Of a stretch of DNA of 64,000 bases, positions 35,291 to 44,269 are shown piece after piece. Below the pieces are notes generated by a model. That model had not been told where the DNA came from, searched no databases, and saw only the letters and a program-made list of their open reading frames with translations. The stretch is from the NCBI RefSeq assembly GCF_047276495.1, contig NZ_CP178543.1:3534001-3598000 (forward strand). The letters run 5' to 3'. Position 1 is the stretch's first letter. Every line of letters begins with the position of its first letter. A program made the position numbers and the translations under genes. The DNA comes from Capilliphycus salinus (GTDB taxonomy: Bacteria > Cyanobacteriota > Cyanobacteriia > Cyanobacteriales > Microcoleaceae).

Positions 35291-35768
35291 TAGCATTATT
35301 ATTTTGGCATTTAGGCAACAATTTAGCATAACAAGTACCGAAGAACCGAAAAAGCTTCTCAATATTATTCTTCTATCGCTTGGAGGGTGTGACCCCTAAT
35401 CCCCATAGATATAAACTTTTATTGAGTCCTGTAAATGCTTGTTCTGTAGGGAAAAGGGGCAGTCGGGCCAAGAAAAGCGCCTTGATCGATCCGGGCGTGG
35501 TGTATTATTATCTGTTAATTGCAATTCCCCAAACCAAATACCCGTTAAGTTATTAATTTCTCCAGCATTTTATTTCCCTCTAAGGGGGTCTGATTGTGGA
35601 GTCATTGTCTAGGCGAGTATTGGCTAGGCTAATGCAGCACCTTGTCCTTTAGCTAAATAAGTATTGGTTGAAAAAAAATTCGACCCGCCCATTGCAAAAC
35701 TTTGTCCAGAAGTTTTACCCGCAAGAGGCCAGGTCAAATATTCAATCAATACTTAAAAAAATAATTCA
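35291..35768. other. Intergenic region with inverted repeat
   Basis: No gene seen. TAAGTATTGGTTGA (35658-35671) is nearly inverted at 35742-35755 (TCAATCAATACTTA, one mismatch), 14-bp arms 98 bp end to end, just before the primase operon. A role in replication initiation or an IS end is possible. Confidence 0.45.
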
Positions 35769-35933
35769 ATGAAAATCATAACACATAGTCATGCTGCCGA
35801 GAAGCAGTCCACATCAGTAGAATATTCCATCAACACCCCGGTCAACGCTTCCGACCCTTACACCCAGAGCGTTGCAGCCAATTTAATTGAAGCCAAAACT
35901 CAAGAAAATTCTTTGATTGGAGGTATCCTTTAA
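35769..35933 (+). CDS. Small protein coupled to the primase-like gene (54 residues)
   Basis: ATG frame of 54 codons (MKIITHSHAAEKQSTSVEYS to SLIGGIL). Its stop overlaps the ATG of the next gene as TAATG, with GGAGG for that gene lying inside its end. The coupling argues that it is translated. Function unknown. Confidence 0.5.
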   Translation: MKIITHSHAAEKQSTSVEYSINTPVNASDPYTQSVAANLIEAKTQENSLIGGIL

Positions 35934-38900
35934 TGTTTACCTCCAACTCCCGATTCAATATCAACGATTACCTGGACAAGCTCACCCCGGCTAAAGAAAA
36001 GGGGAAATACATCTGTCCCGCCTGCAATGGCCACAACTTGTCCATCAATTCCAAGACCGGAAAATACAACTGTTGGAACTGCGGGGACACCCAGAAAATC
36101 AAAGATATCCTCACCGCCGATTCTCAAAGCACGCGAACGAAGAAATCCCCCCGAGAAAAAAAGACCAGCTATTTTAACTATCCTGACCGTCAGGGCAATC
36201 CCTTAATTCGGGTCGTTAGGATTGATGATGGCCAAGGGAAAAAGCAGATTTTTCAGCAGCATTGGGATGGTCAGAACTGGGTAACGGGATACGGCCCGGT
36301 CAAAACCTCCGATATTCCCCTGTATCGATATCAAGAGGTAAAATCGGCGATCGCCAACGGTCAGCAAATTGTTTTAGCCGAAGGGGAATCAACCGTCGAT
36401 GCTTTTTGGGAAAAGGGAATCCCCGCAACAACCATTATTGGCGGCACTGGGAAAACGGTTGTTAAGAGACGAGAAGATTTAGCCAGTTGGGTAGAACGCA
36501 ATGATGAAGGTTTTCTTACTATCCAGCCCGCATTGGCAGATTTGGTCGAAGCGCACATTATTTTAGCACCAGACTGCGACAAACCCGGATGCCTTCACAT
36601 GGAAATGATGGGCGAGGTTTTGAACGTGGCGGGTTGGTTATATGCCTTTCCCGATTCGTTCCAGTGGTCGAGATTGCCCGATAAAGAGGGACTGGACTTT
36701 GTGGACTGGATTCGCGACTACCCCAACCTCACCGCCGAGGAAATTCTCAACTCTATTCAATCGAAACCGAAGCATAATTTTGAACCCCAAACTAAAATGT
36801 CGGCAAAATCAGAAGTTGTGGCGGGACTAAACGCCCTGTTCAATAAAGAAGATTACGAACAAGCCGTTGGCGAACTCCTCACTCAAAATCTAACCGAAGC
36901 CCAACTGGACTTAGAAATTCAAACCATTGCTCAAAAATTCAACCGCACTGATTCTCAAGTTTGGCGACTGTACCAGAAACTTTCGACCCAAACCGAGAAA
37001 GCGGAAAACCTAGTTGATATTGCCGAGGAATTAAATTTTCTATTGGAAAGTCGCCGGGCTACCTTGGAGTTAGAGGATTACTTACCTGGCAACCTCATCA
37101 AAATCAAGGAGATTTATCAACGGCTTTGTTTGCGCCCGGAAATCGGACTGATGCAGTTTCTCTCAGCTTGTTCGGGCCTGTTGCCAGTCGGTTCCAAGAT
37201 TGACCTTTGCGGCTACACCGACTTCGACCAGCCGATGGGGGTTTACTTCACCGTCTGCGCCGAACCCTCCCAACGGAAAACGCCGGGGCAGAAAATCATC
37301 GCGACCAAACCCCTGGGAATTCTTCAAAAGCAAGCTGACGAACAATATAAAGAAGAACTAGCCGAATACAAACTCGAACTCGCCGAATGGGAAAAGAACG
37401 GTCAAAAAAACGGCGAACCTCCCCCTATCGAACCGACCCGCCGAATTTACTTTATTAACTCCGCCACCCAAGCCGGACTGCGAAACCTTCTGCAAAAGCA
37501 ACAGAATCACGGACTGGTCATCCTCTATGATGAATTTGCCTCCGACTTCCGCAACCGTTCCAAAAAATACAACGCCGGACTCACCGAAGATTTGCTCTCC
37601 TACTATGACGGGAGTGGAAAGCGCGAAGCCATCGCCGAGGGATTTGCCGGGGATTTTAATGAGGTGCTAATCTCAGTTCAAGGTGCCATCCAGCCGGGAG
37701 TCGTCGAAGAATTTCTCAACGGCGATAACGACCCGAACGGCTACTGGGCCAGACTCAATATTATCAACCAGCCCACCCAACCCTGTTTGATTCCCGAAGA
37801 CCCCAACCAACGGGGGCCAAAAATTGACCTCACCCCATTACTGGTAGACCACTACAAAAAAATTGCGAGCCTCCCCAAACTTCATTTAAAGCTGGATAAA
37901 CGGGCTGAAAACCTATTCGTAAAAATTTACAACAAATGCGAACGTCAAGCGGCCTCAGCCCCCACTCAAAGTATTGCGACGCAGTGGGGTAAACTCAGCG
38001 GAAAAATTGGTCGGCTCGCCGCCCTCATTCACATTACCGAACAGGTTCATTCCAATGGCAAGGTTGAGAATTTGGAAGTCAGTTCCAAAACGTTGCTCAA
38101 AGCCACCCATTTGGGATACTTCCTCCTCAACGAAGCCATTAACCTCTACGCCGATAACTCGACTGATAACTTGGCTTCCCATCTAAAAAAAATCCTCGAA
38201 GCCTCCGAACGGGTCAAGCAACCTTTATCTGCTGGTAAAATCAAAAACCTCATTTGGCCTTTTAAAAAAGCCAAAACTTCCCTCGATGCCATCCGCTCTT
38301 ATTTTGATGATTTAGTCAAACTGGGTTACGGGAAAATCGTGGGTTCCGGGGTCGGGCGGAAGTTTCAATTGCTGTTGGGAGGAAAGGGAGAGAAAGTAGA
38401 GACGGGTGGAGAGCCTCTAATTCCCCCACAACCCCCATCGGTTCAACAATCCCCATCGACGGTAGAGAAAGTAGAGGGGTTAGAGAAATCCAAAATGCCA
38501 GCCTTCCCAAATTGCACCGCCTCTAGTTCAAACCCGGCAAACAATCCTGAAACATCAACTTCAACGGAAGGTGGGGAAAATCCTCTACCTCCTCCAAATT
38601 CTCTACCGAACGATTCAAACCCCGGTGGGGAGCCAACTGTAGAAGGTAGAGAATCCTCTATCCCTACCTTTACCCTCTCTCAAACCTCCCCTCAACCTCC
38701 ACAATCCTCTACCAAATCTCCCGAGCGTCCTAGTTCAGCAGATGAACCGGAGACAACACCCGAGGATAGTGATAGAACTTCTCTATCCCTCTCTAACTCC
38801 TCCACCGCAGGTTCTAATTCGGCAACCTCACCTGAAAGTTCACTTCGGGAAGTGGAGGCTACTTCAAGAGATGGGGAAGCAAGTTCTCAACCTTCTACGG

Positions 38901-39091
38901 AATCTTCAAGTTCAACTCAAGCGGAACACCGGGAAATTCGAGCAGGCTCGCGCGTTGGGTTCAAAAACGTCTGGGGTCAGATAAAGACTGGAGTTGTCCT
39001 GCACATAACGGAAACCGACCAAGTTGTGACCCTGCGGTTGGACGATGGTACCGAAAAGCTGATTTACCTTGAAGAAGCTTTTCTATTGTGA
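35933..39091 (+). CDS. Primase-like mobile-element replication protein (zinc finger, Toprim-like, DUF3987-like)
   Basis: A 1052-residue protein. Residues 20-55 are a CHC2-type zinc ribbon (ICPACNGHNLS...YNCWNCGD). Residues about 120-230 resemble Toprim: VLAEGESTVDAFWEKGIPAT, then HIILAPDCDKPG. From about 380 to 790 it resembles the DUF3987 primase/helicase-like region found on cyanobacterial plasmids and islands. Residues about 830-1000 are a Ser/Pro/Glu-rich disordered linker. The last 60 residues form a small beta domain (GSRVGFKNVWGQIKTGVVLH). It is more GC-rich than neighbouring genes, consistent with acquisition on a mobile element. Confidence 0.75.
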   Translation: MFTSNSRFNINDYLDKLTPAKEKGKYICPACNGHNLSINSKTGKYNCWNCGDTQKIKDILTADSQSTRTKKSPREKKTSYFNYPDRQGNPLIRVVRIDDGQGKKQIFQQHWDGQNWVTGYGPVKTSDIPLYRYQEVKSAIANGQQIVLAEGESTVDAFWEKGIPATTIIGGTGKTVVKRREDLASWVERNDEGFLTIQPALADLVEAHIILAPDCDKPGCLHMEMMGEVLNVAGWLYAFPDSFQWSRLPDKEGLDFVDWIRDYPNLTAEEILNSIQSKPKHNFEPQTKMSAKSEVVAGLNALFNKEDYEQAVGELLTQNLTEAQLDLEIQTIAQKFNRTDSQVWRLYQKLSTQTEKAENLVDIAEELNFLLESRRATLELEDYLPGNLIKIKEIYQRLCLRPEIGLMQFLSACSGLLPVGSKIDLCGYTDFDQPMGVYFTVCAEPSQRKTPGQKIIATKPLGILQKQADEQYKEELAEYKLELAEWEKNGQKNGEPPPIEPTRRIYFINSATQAGLRNLLQKQQNHGLVILYDEFASDFRNRSKKYNAGLTEDLLSYYDGSGKREAIAEGFAGDFNEVLISVQGAIQPGVVEEFLNGDNDPNGYWARLNIINQPTQPCLIPEDPNQRGPKIDLTPLLVDHYKKIASLPKLHLKLDKRAENLFVKIYNKCERQAASAPTQSIATQWGKLSGKIGRLAALIHITEQVHSNGKVENLEVSSKTLLKATHLGYFLLNEAINLYADNSTDNLASHLKKILEASERVKQPLSAGKIKNLIWPFKKAKTSLDAIRSYFDDLVKLGYGKIVGSGVGRKFQLLLGGKGEKVETGGEPLIPPQPPSVQQSPSTVEKVEGLEKSKMPAFPNCTASSSNPANNPETSTSTEGGENPLPPPNSLPNDSNPGGEPTVEGRESSIPTFTLSQTSPQPPQSSTKSPERPSSADEPETTPEDSDRTSLSLSNSSTAGSNSATSPESSLREVEATSRDGEASSQPSTESSSSTQAEHREIRAGSRVGFKNVWGQIKTGVVLHITETDQVVTLRLDDGTEKLIYLEEAFLL

Positions 39092-39311
39092 CCAGTTTCG
39101 ATTAAAACCTGAGAATTGGTTAGATTACAACTGTTGCTTCACTTTGAGCAGTCATTTGATAGTGACAAAAAGCTGTTTTTTCTACGGCTCCTTAGAATTG
39201 GAGTAATTCTTCAGTTGAGCAGCAAAAACAGTTGAAAGTTCAAGTGAAAGTTCGCGCCAAGAGTTGAGGGTGCTATAAAATTCTAAATTCAGGTGAAAAA
39301 ATCTGAACGGA

Positions 39312-39467
39312 TTATTTGCTGTAAGAAGATGCAGCTTTTTTCTTCAAAGTTGTACCAAGACCGAATGCAGCGATAATAGCCAGGAAGCTACTCAGTCCGG
39401 GGACTGATTTAGGTTGAGCTTCAAGTACAAATTCAATACCTCCAAGCCCGTTGGAATTTCGCCCTCT
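39312..39467 (-). pseudogene. PEP-CTERM-like C-terminal fragment
   Basis: About 50 codons without a start: GGIEFVLEAQPKSVPGLSSF, then a hydrophobic helix (LAIIAAFGLG) and TLKKKAASS. This is a variant exosortase sorting signal. The rest of the gene is missing; upstream codons suggest a frameshift near 39450. Confidence 0.5.
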
Positions 39468-39600
39468 TTAATAATTCACTGAAATACAATCACCTGCAAA
39501 TTACGGATTTGAATTCAATGACTCGGGAAAAATTTGAAATAACCGTTGAATCCCAATTCAACTCTCGGTTGGAAAATACTCCCAATCTTAATCCTAATAT

Positions 39601-39828
39601 TTATTGTTGAGTGCGATCGCGAGAATATTTACTATCATACCAAGTGAGCGGAATTTCTTCTTCAGTATTAGCAACGGGAGCCAAATCAACATCAAGTCCA
39701 TGCTGATGAGAACTATGGGGCGGCATTGGCCCTCCGTTGGGAAGACTAATATTTCCGATGCCAATTCGAGGCTTTTTATAGAGTTTTGCCCACTCGTTCT
39801 CTAGAAGAGAGAAATGCTTATAGTGCAA
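39601..39828 (-). pseudogene. Fragment of a MepA/M15-like murein endopeptidase
   Basis: 75 codons: RIGIGNISLPNGGPMPPHSS, then HQHGLDVDLAPV. The H-x6-D pattern is the zinc-binding core of penicillin-insensitive murein endopeptidases, which are normally 250 or more residues. It stops soon after (SRDRTQQ). A remnant is most likely. Confidence 0.6.
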
Positions 39829-40035
39829 GGCTTTGAGCAGTTTTTTAGAATGGGGATCTGTAAATAGACGACTCGCGACTTGCTATATAGAACAGTTAGA
39901 AGAGGTTCTGCTTGAGCGGTTGAAAGTCTTAATGAAACAGCCAGAATTCATCAAGAGGTTAACCTGCTTTCATTGGTGGCCTAGAATAGAACCATTTGCG
40001 ATAACTAATTAACCGGATTTCATATCAACAGCTAT

Positions 40036-40314
40036 TTGGAGGGGAAAACCATTCGGCAGGCGTTGCCCCAGGAAACATCCTCCGAACCCGTCAAATTTGA
40101 CTCGGGAAGCGAGTCAACCGCAAGCCCCGCCTTTTCAAGGCGGGGAACGGTTGACCTCAAACGCTATTTGGTAGAGGAGGCAACCGGAATCCTCATCACC
40201 GGAAATTCGGGGGCGGGAAAGACCAGTTCTGCCGTTGAAATTGCGGGGATGTTAACCGAGTCAACCTCGGCAGAAATCATCGTTCTCGAGAACCCGAACG
40301 GATTGAGGTACTGA
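40036..40314 (+). pseudogene. N-terminal fragment of a mobile-element P-loop ATPase
   Basis: Starts at TTG (or an ATT just after GGAGGG). The product has VEEATGILITGNSGAGKTSS with Walker A GNSGAGKT at about residues 56-63, then AEIIVLENP. It resembles ATPases found beside primase-like genes on cyanobacterial plasmids. It is cut at about residue 85, where the DNA joins another gene. Confidence 0.55.
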
Positions 40315-40577
40315 CCGGACTCGAAGCTTGGTTTGACCTACCCCATCGACCCCTTCAACCTCCACCACCCCGCTATAAAATGGCATTGGTGACTTGGTTG
40401 GGTGTTTTGATTGTAACGACTATTATAGGCCGTTTATTGGCTCCTTTGGCGGCTTACTTACCCGCTTTTCTGCTGTCATTGTTCGCCACCGGATTAACCG
40501 TTCTGGCATTGACTTATTTTCTTATGCCCAATTTAACTCGGCTCTTTTACCCCTGGCTCTATCCAAACCGCAAATAA
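40287..40577 (+). pseudogene. C-terminal fragment of an antibiotic-biosynthesis-monooxygenase-like membrane protein
   Basis: The frame reads REPERIEVLTGLEAWFDLP, then PPPRYKMALVTWLGVLIVT and two membrane helices, ending TRLFYPWLYPNRK. This is the membrane tail found behind ABM domains in cyanobacterial proteins; the ABM domain itself is absent. The frame differs from that of the ATPase fragment it is joined to. Confidence 0.6.
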
Positions 40578-40814
40578 AAAATGCCTGGAAAAATTATGTG
40601 GAAAAACCCTACAAAGTTACGACCTTTGAGCAAGTCGATAGCACGGACTCGCAGATCTTCACGCTCATGCGTTCGCGAAGCGTGCCGTCAGGCGTATCGC
40701 CATAGAATCTACTACTTCTTTTTCTTGGCTTTACCCTATTCTACTTTGTAAGTATACGACTCGCGAAGTGCTATACAATGAAAGCGACAATTGATTATTT
40801 CAAATGGGTGTTTG

Positions 40815-41054
40815 ATGTCCGAATCCGATTTTCAAGCCTCAGTTTCATCGGCAAAAGCGAGGGGAATTCGACTCCTCGACAGATTAATGATAATCGCTTC
40901 GGTTGATGGTCAAATCCTAAGAGAGGCCGTCTTGGATATTATCAATGAAGAATTCCCCCGGTTGGAAAACTCCCCCGATACCCCGGAAGCCAGAAGGTTG
41001 TTGAGTGCTATAATCGCAGAACTGGAACAAATCGAAGAGATAACCGATGTCTAA
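40815..41054 (+). CDS. Small hypothetical protein (79 residues)
   Basis: ATG at 40815. Helical and acidic: MSESDFQASVSSAKARGIRL, then LREAVLDIINEEFPRLE. Its stop overlaps the next start (ATG at 41047), so the two are translated together. Probably part of the mobile module; function unknown. Confidence 0.5.
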   Translation: MSESDFQASVSSAKARGIRLLDRLMIIASVDGQILREAVLDIINEEFPRLENSPDTPEARRLLSAIIAELEQIEEITDV

Positions 41055-41238
41055 AGAGATTGTTTTACCCCCGGAAAAAGCAATTAAAGCCTTGGAAGCT
41101 GCCAAAAGGCTGAACAGAATTTCATACCAAATGAAACGGGAGCGGGGAGCTTCAACCCAAAAAGTGGATGAACTTTATCAAGCCATCGAAGACCGGATTC
41201 AACACCTCAAAAATACAATTTCTCAACAGTCTCGATAA
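41047..41238 (+). CDS. Small hypothetical protein (63 residues)
   Basis: Basic helical protein (MSKEIVLPPEKAIKALEAAK, then YQMKRERGAS) overlapping the gene before it by 8 bp. It may be the partner of that acidic protein. No family recognised. Confidence 0.5.
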   Translation: MSKEIVLPPEKAIKALEAAKRLNRISYQMKRERGASTQKVDELYQAIEDRIQHLKNTISQQSR

Positions 41239-41670
41239 TCTCTAATTACGCATAACGTTGGGACTCTGAACCCTTCCCCATAACATCGCTTGCGATCGCC
41301 TTCTTGCAATTCCCGCAGGACTCTGAAGCGATCCGACCCGAACGCTCTGCAGAACGTCTTGGGCGCAAGTCCTACTCCGGCTCGGATGTTTTCAACTGCA
41401 ACGACTCATAAAAAAAACCCTAAACCGGTGGGGCTAGGGTTGGCGGACAAGAACTAATGTTCAGAAGGAGAGAGCATGAGTTTCGATTAAAAACTACTTA
41501 TATTTTTTAAAGTTTAAGCGAACCGTTGGTGGCAACCCGGATGGTTGTTTTTCATCCTTGTTTTTAATATAAACCCGGACAGCCTGAAAAATCTACGTGG
41601 AAATTACGCAATTTTTCAAAGTTTATCCCCATCAAAAAGTTCATCGTTCTCCGTGAAATTACTGAGTTGA
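41239..41670. other. Intergenic region with terminator and a four-codon frame
   Basis: Contains the minus-strand terminator at 41411. AAGGAG at about 41465-41470 stands before ATG AGT TTC GAT TAA (41476), which looks like the cut-off beginning of a lost gene. Nothing else recognised. Confidence 0.4.
41411..41442 (-). terminator. Rho-independent terminator, minus strand
   Basis: On the minus strand AACCCTA...TAGGGTT forms a 7-bp stem with a GC-rich loop, followed by TTTTTT. No minus-strand gene ends here, so it may be left over from a lost gene. Confidence 0.55.
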
Positions 41671-41877
41671 CCGTTGGGATATCTGAAAGGTGAGATTCGA
41701 CTTCCCCGAAAAAAAGGGAAACCTGTTGATAACGTTGTTCACATCACTAAAAATTCTCCGGTTAGCATAAAAGGTTTTGCGGTGCAGGTTGTCGGGTTGT
41801 CTGACTCTGATTCTTTACTACTTCAACAGTTGGGGTTGGGGGCTAAAAAAAAGTGGGGCTGCGGTTGGTTTGAGTAA
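41671..41877 (+). pseudogene. Cas6-like C-terminal fragment
   Basis: 67 codons, no ATG start (TTG at 41674 right after an in-frame TGA). The C-terminus GLGAKKKWGCGWFE is the glycine-rich loop that ends many Cas6 RAMP endonucleases, preceded by a strand-helix unit (GFAVQVVGLSDSDSLLLQQ). About two thirds of a Cas6 would be missing. Lying 155 bp before cas3, it suggests that the crRNA-processing enzyme of this locus has been lost. Confidence 0.45.
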
Positions 41878-42031
41878 TTTTTGAGCTTGAAAAGCTGAAG
41901 GATTACCGGGCTTTTTAACAACTATGGTCAGTTCATCTTACCAAATTTATAGCGGATATTTCCGAAATCTTGATCGACAATCAAAAAATACAATGGGCTG
42001 GTGTTGATTAAATTTCTAAATAGGAGAGTCA

Positions 42032-44257
42032 ATACTATTAGCAAAGCCGCTCACGCAAAAATACAATTCCGAAGACTTAGAATTTCAACAATTACACGGA
42101 CACTCTAGAGCCGTTTTACTATCTGCCAATCAATTCAAGAAACCGGCTTCGATCCTATCGGAAGTTCTAAAACAGACAGACTTAGAAATTCTGGAGGCGG
42201 TTTCGCTGGCGGGATACTTACACGACCTTGGTAAAGTTTTGTCCGATTTTCAAAATTACCTTTGGTGTATTAGTTCAAAAGAGAATAAAAACGAGTTTAA
42301 TATCAAAGTTTCTCAAAAAAAGCGAACCATTAAACATGAAGTTTGTAGCTTTTTATTGATTGCAAGTCAACCCATTGGATTGTGGTTGTGGTCAAAGTAT
42401 CCCCAACTCAAAAAAACAGTTTTAATAGCGGTTTTGGCTGATCACCGACGAATCAACTACAAGAATCTTACCTATTTGGGTCAGGAGCCGATCAAGCTGA
42501 ATACAAATCATCCCGAGTTTAAAAAAACTCTAGAATTGGGCGTGCAGTATTTCGGACTTTCTCCTGAATTGCCAAAGCTACCAACTTCAATCAGTAAAGA
42601 TTGTGCGGACAAATTGCCAAAAACTGTCTTTAATTTCCTCCAAAAAGCCGATTCAGATTTATTAACCGCCAGCCTAAAATCTCTGGTTATGGCTGCTGAT
42701 TTGGCGGGGTCTGCTCTCTTAACTGATCAAAGACAAGGTAGAAGTTTAGAAAGATGGATATCTGAAGCTCTTGAGACGGTTTTATCAAAAGAGGAAGCCC
42801 TCACTATTCTTCTAGAATCTGTTCGAGGAAGTCTGGATAATTTATATGAATTTCAGAGACAGGCGAGGGATTCAAACTTTAATGTTGTTGTGATTACATC
42901 AGGCTGTGGGGGAGGTAAATCGGGTGCGGGTTATGCTCGTCATTTAGGACTGGCAGAACGGGGGATAGAACGAAAGTTGTTTTTCAATTATCCCACAACT
43001 GCGACCACTACACAAGGATATTTAGATTATGTTTTTAATAAAGTAGAATCTGCTTATCTAGCTCACTCGCGGGTTTGGGTCGATGAAAACTTAAGGGGGT
43101 TTTCAAGATTAGCTGAAGATGATGAAGATGATGATATTCTTCCCCTTTCAACTCAAGTAGAAGCGCTGCAATTGTGGGTTTGTAAAGTTACCTACTGTAC
43201 GGCACACACAACTTTAGGATTGCTGCAAAATTTTCGTAAAGGATTATATGGATATCCTGGTTTGCTCTGCGGTCATCATGTTTTTGATGAAGCAGGTAGC
43301 TATTCTCCCGAACTTTTTGGCTCGCTTCTAATCTTTTTGAAGCTATTTCCCCAAATTCCGGTTACTATTCTCTCGGCTACAATTCCAGAAAAACGTTTAA
43401 AAGCTTTACAAGCGGTGACTTCATTTGAGTTAATACCCGGTAATCCAGAAGTGGAAGCAATTAAGCGTTACCGTATTTACGAGTACAAACTTGAATCGAT
43501 TTGGCATTCTGTTAAAATTGAAAATACTAAGGCAAAAAAACCGGAGGAAAAGTATTTTGTTAGCGGACAAGTTGGACGGGCTTTGTGCTTTGATAATTTG
43601 GCGGGGGGTCAACCGTTTTACTGGGGAATTGAAAGCTTACTTTTTCTCGATAAAGCGGATCGGGAAAGGGTTCTAAAAACATTAAATTTTGAAAGAGAAG
43701 GAGTTGCTAAATTGGTGGATAAACTTTGCACGGACTACGAGCGCTTGTGGGTTTATGGTTTGGGAATTGCCTACCACGAAAAGTGTAAACAAGCGGAAAG
43801 AAAAGTAAAGGGAGAGCGCAGTGTAAACTATCAGTCGGTTCGAGGTGATTTTATTCTGCCGCTTAAAAATTGCCGAACCGGAGAACAGTTTGCCGAATGG
43901 CTGTTTAATGTGTTAGGAGATAATAACTGCTTTTACGATAAACGTACAAGTAAAACCCGTTATAATCCGTTTTGGGTTGGGATAGATTTGACCGAATTCC
44001 ACAGTTATTTGCTGGAAAATTGGGAACGAATTCGGAGTTTAACGGTGCTTACCCTGATTGCCTATTCTTACCCTCTTTCTCAAGAGAAAGCCCGGGAAAT
44101 TTTAAAAAAGAATGGCTATTCTGTTGGGCAAGATGAAAAGGGGATCTGGCGTTATCGTCGTCAAGATTCTGAAACTGAAGATTTCTTGACCCTCGACTCC
44201 TTTGAGGAGACTGATAGCGATGATGAACTTGAATTGTCCGATTTAGATTTAGATTAG
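42032..44257 (+). CDS. cas3: Cas3 (HD nuclease-helicase) with non-canonical start
   Basis: The HD domain begins upstream of the first standard start (TTG 42239): HGHS at about residues 22-25 and HDLGK at 64-68 lie in frame before it. AGGAG (42022-42026) sits 5 nt before ATA at 42032, and an in-frame TAA is at 42017, so AUA seems to be the start. Numbered from there, Walker A is SGCGGGKSG (Lys296), motif II DEAG (Asp419) and motif III SAT (about 448). After that I cannot find the second RecA domain (no QxxGRxGR motif), and 741 residues is short for Cas3. DNA-unwinding activity is therefore doubtful. Confidence 0.8.
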   Translation: MLLAKPLTQKYNSEDLEFQQLHGHSRAVLLSANQFKKPASILSEVLKQTDLEILEAVSLAGYLHDLGKVLSDFQNYLWCISSKENKNEFNIKVSQKKRTIKHEVCSFLLIASQPIGLWLWSKYPQLKKTVLIAVLADHRRINYKNLTYLGQEPIKLNTNHPEFKKTLELGVQYFGLSPELPKLPTSISKDCADKLPKTVFNFLQKADSDLLTASLKSLVMAADLAGSALLTDQRQGRSLERWISEALETVLSKEEALTILLESVRGSLDNLYEFQRQARDSNFNVVVITSGCGGGKSGAGYARHLGLAERGIERKLFFNYPTTATTTQGYLDYVFNKVESAYLAHSRVWVDENLRGFSRLAEDDEDDDILPLSTQVEALQLWVCKVTYCTAHTTLGLLQNFRKGLYGYPGLLCGHHVFDEAGSYSPELFGSLLIFLKLFPQIPVTILSATIPEKRLKALQAVTSFELIPGNPEVEAIKRYRIYEYKLESIWHSVKIENTKAKKPEEKYFVSGQVGRALCFDNLAGGQPFYWGIESLLFLDKADRERVLKTLNFEREGVAKLVDKLCTDYERLWVYGLGIAYHEKCKQAERKVKGERSVNYQSVRGDFILPLKNCRTGEQFAEWLFNVLGDNNCFYDKRTSKTRYNPFWVGIDLTEFHSYLLENWERIRSLTVLTLIAYSYPLSQEKAREILKKNGYSVGQDEKGIWRYRRQDSETEDFLTLDSFEETDSDDELELSDLDLD

Positions 44258-44269
44258 TAGGAGATGAAT

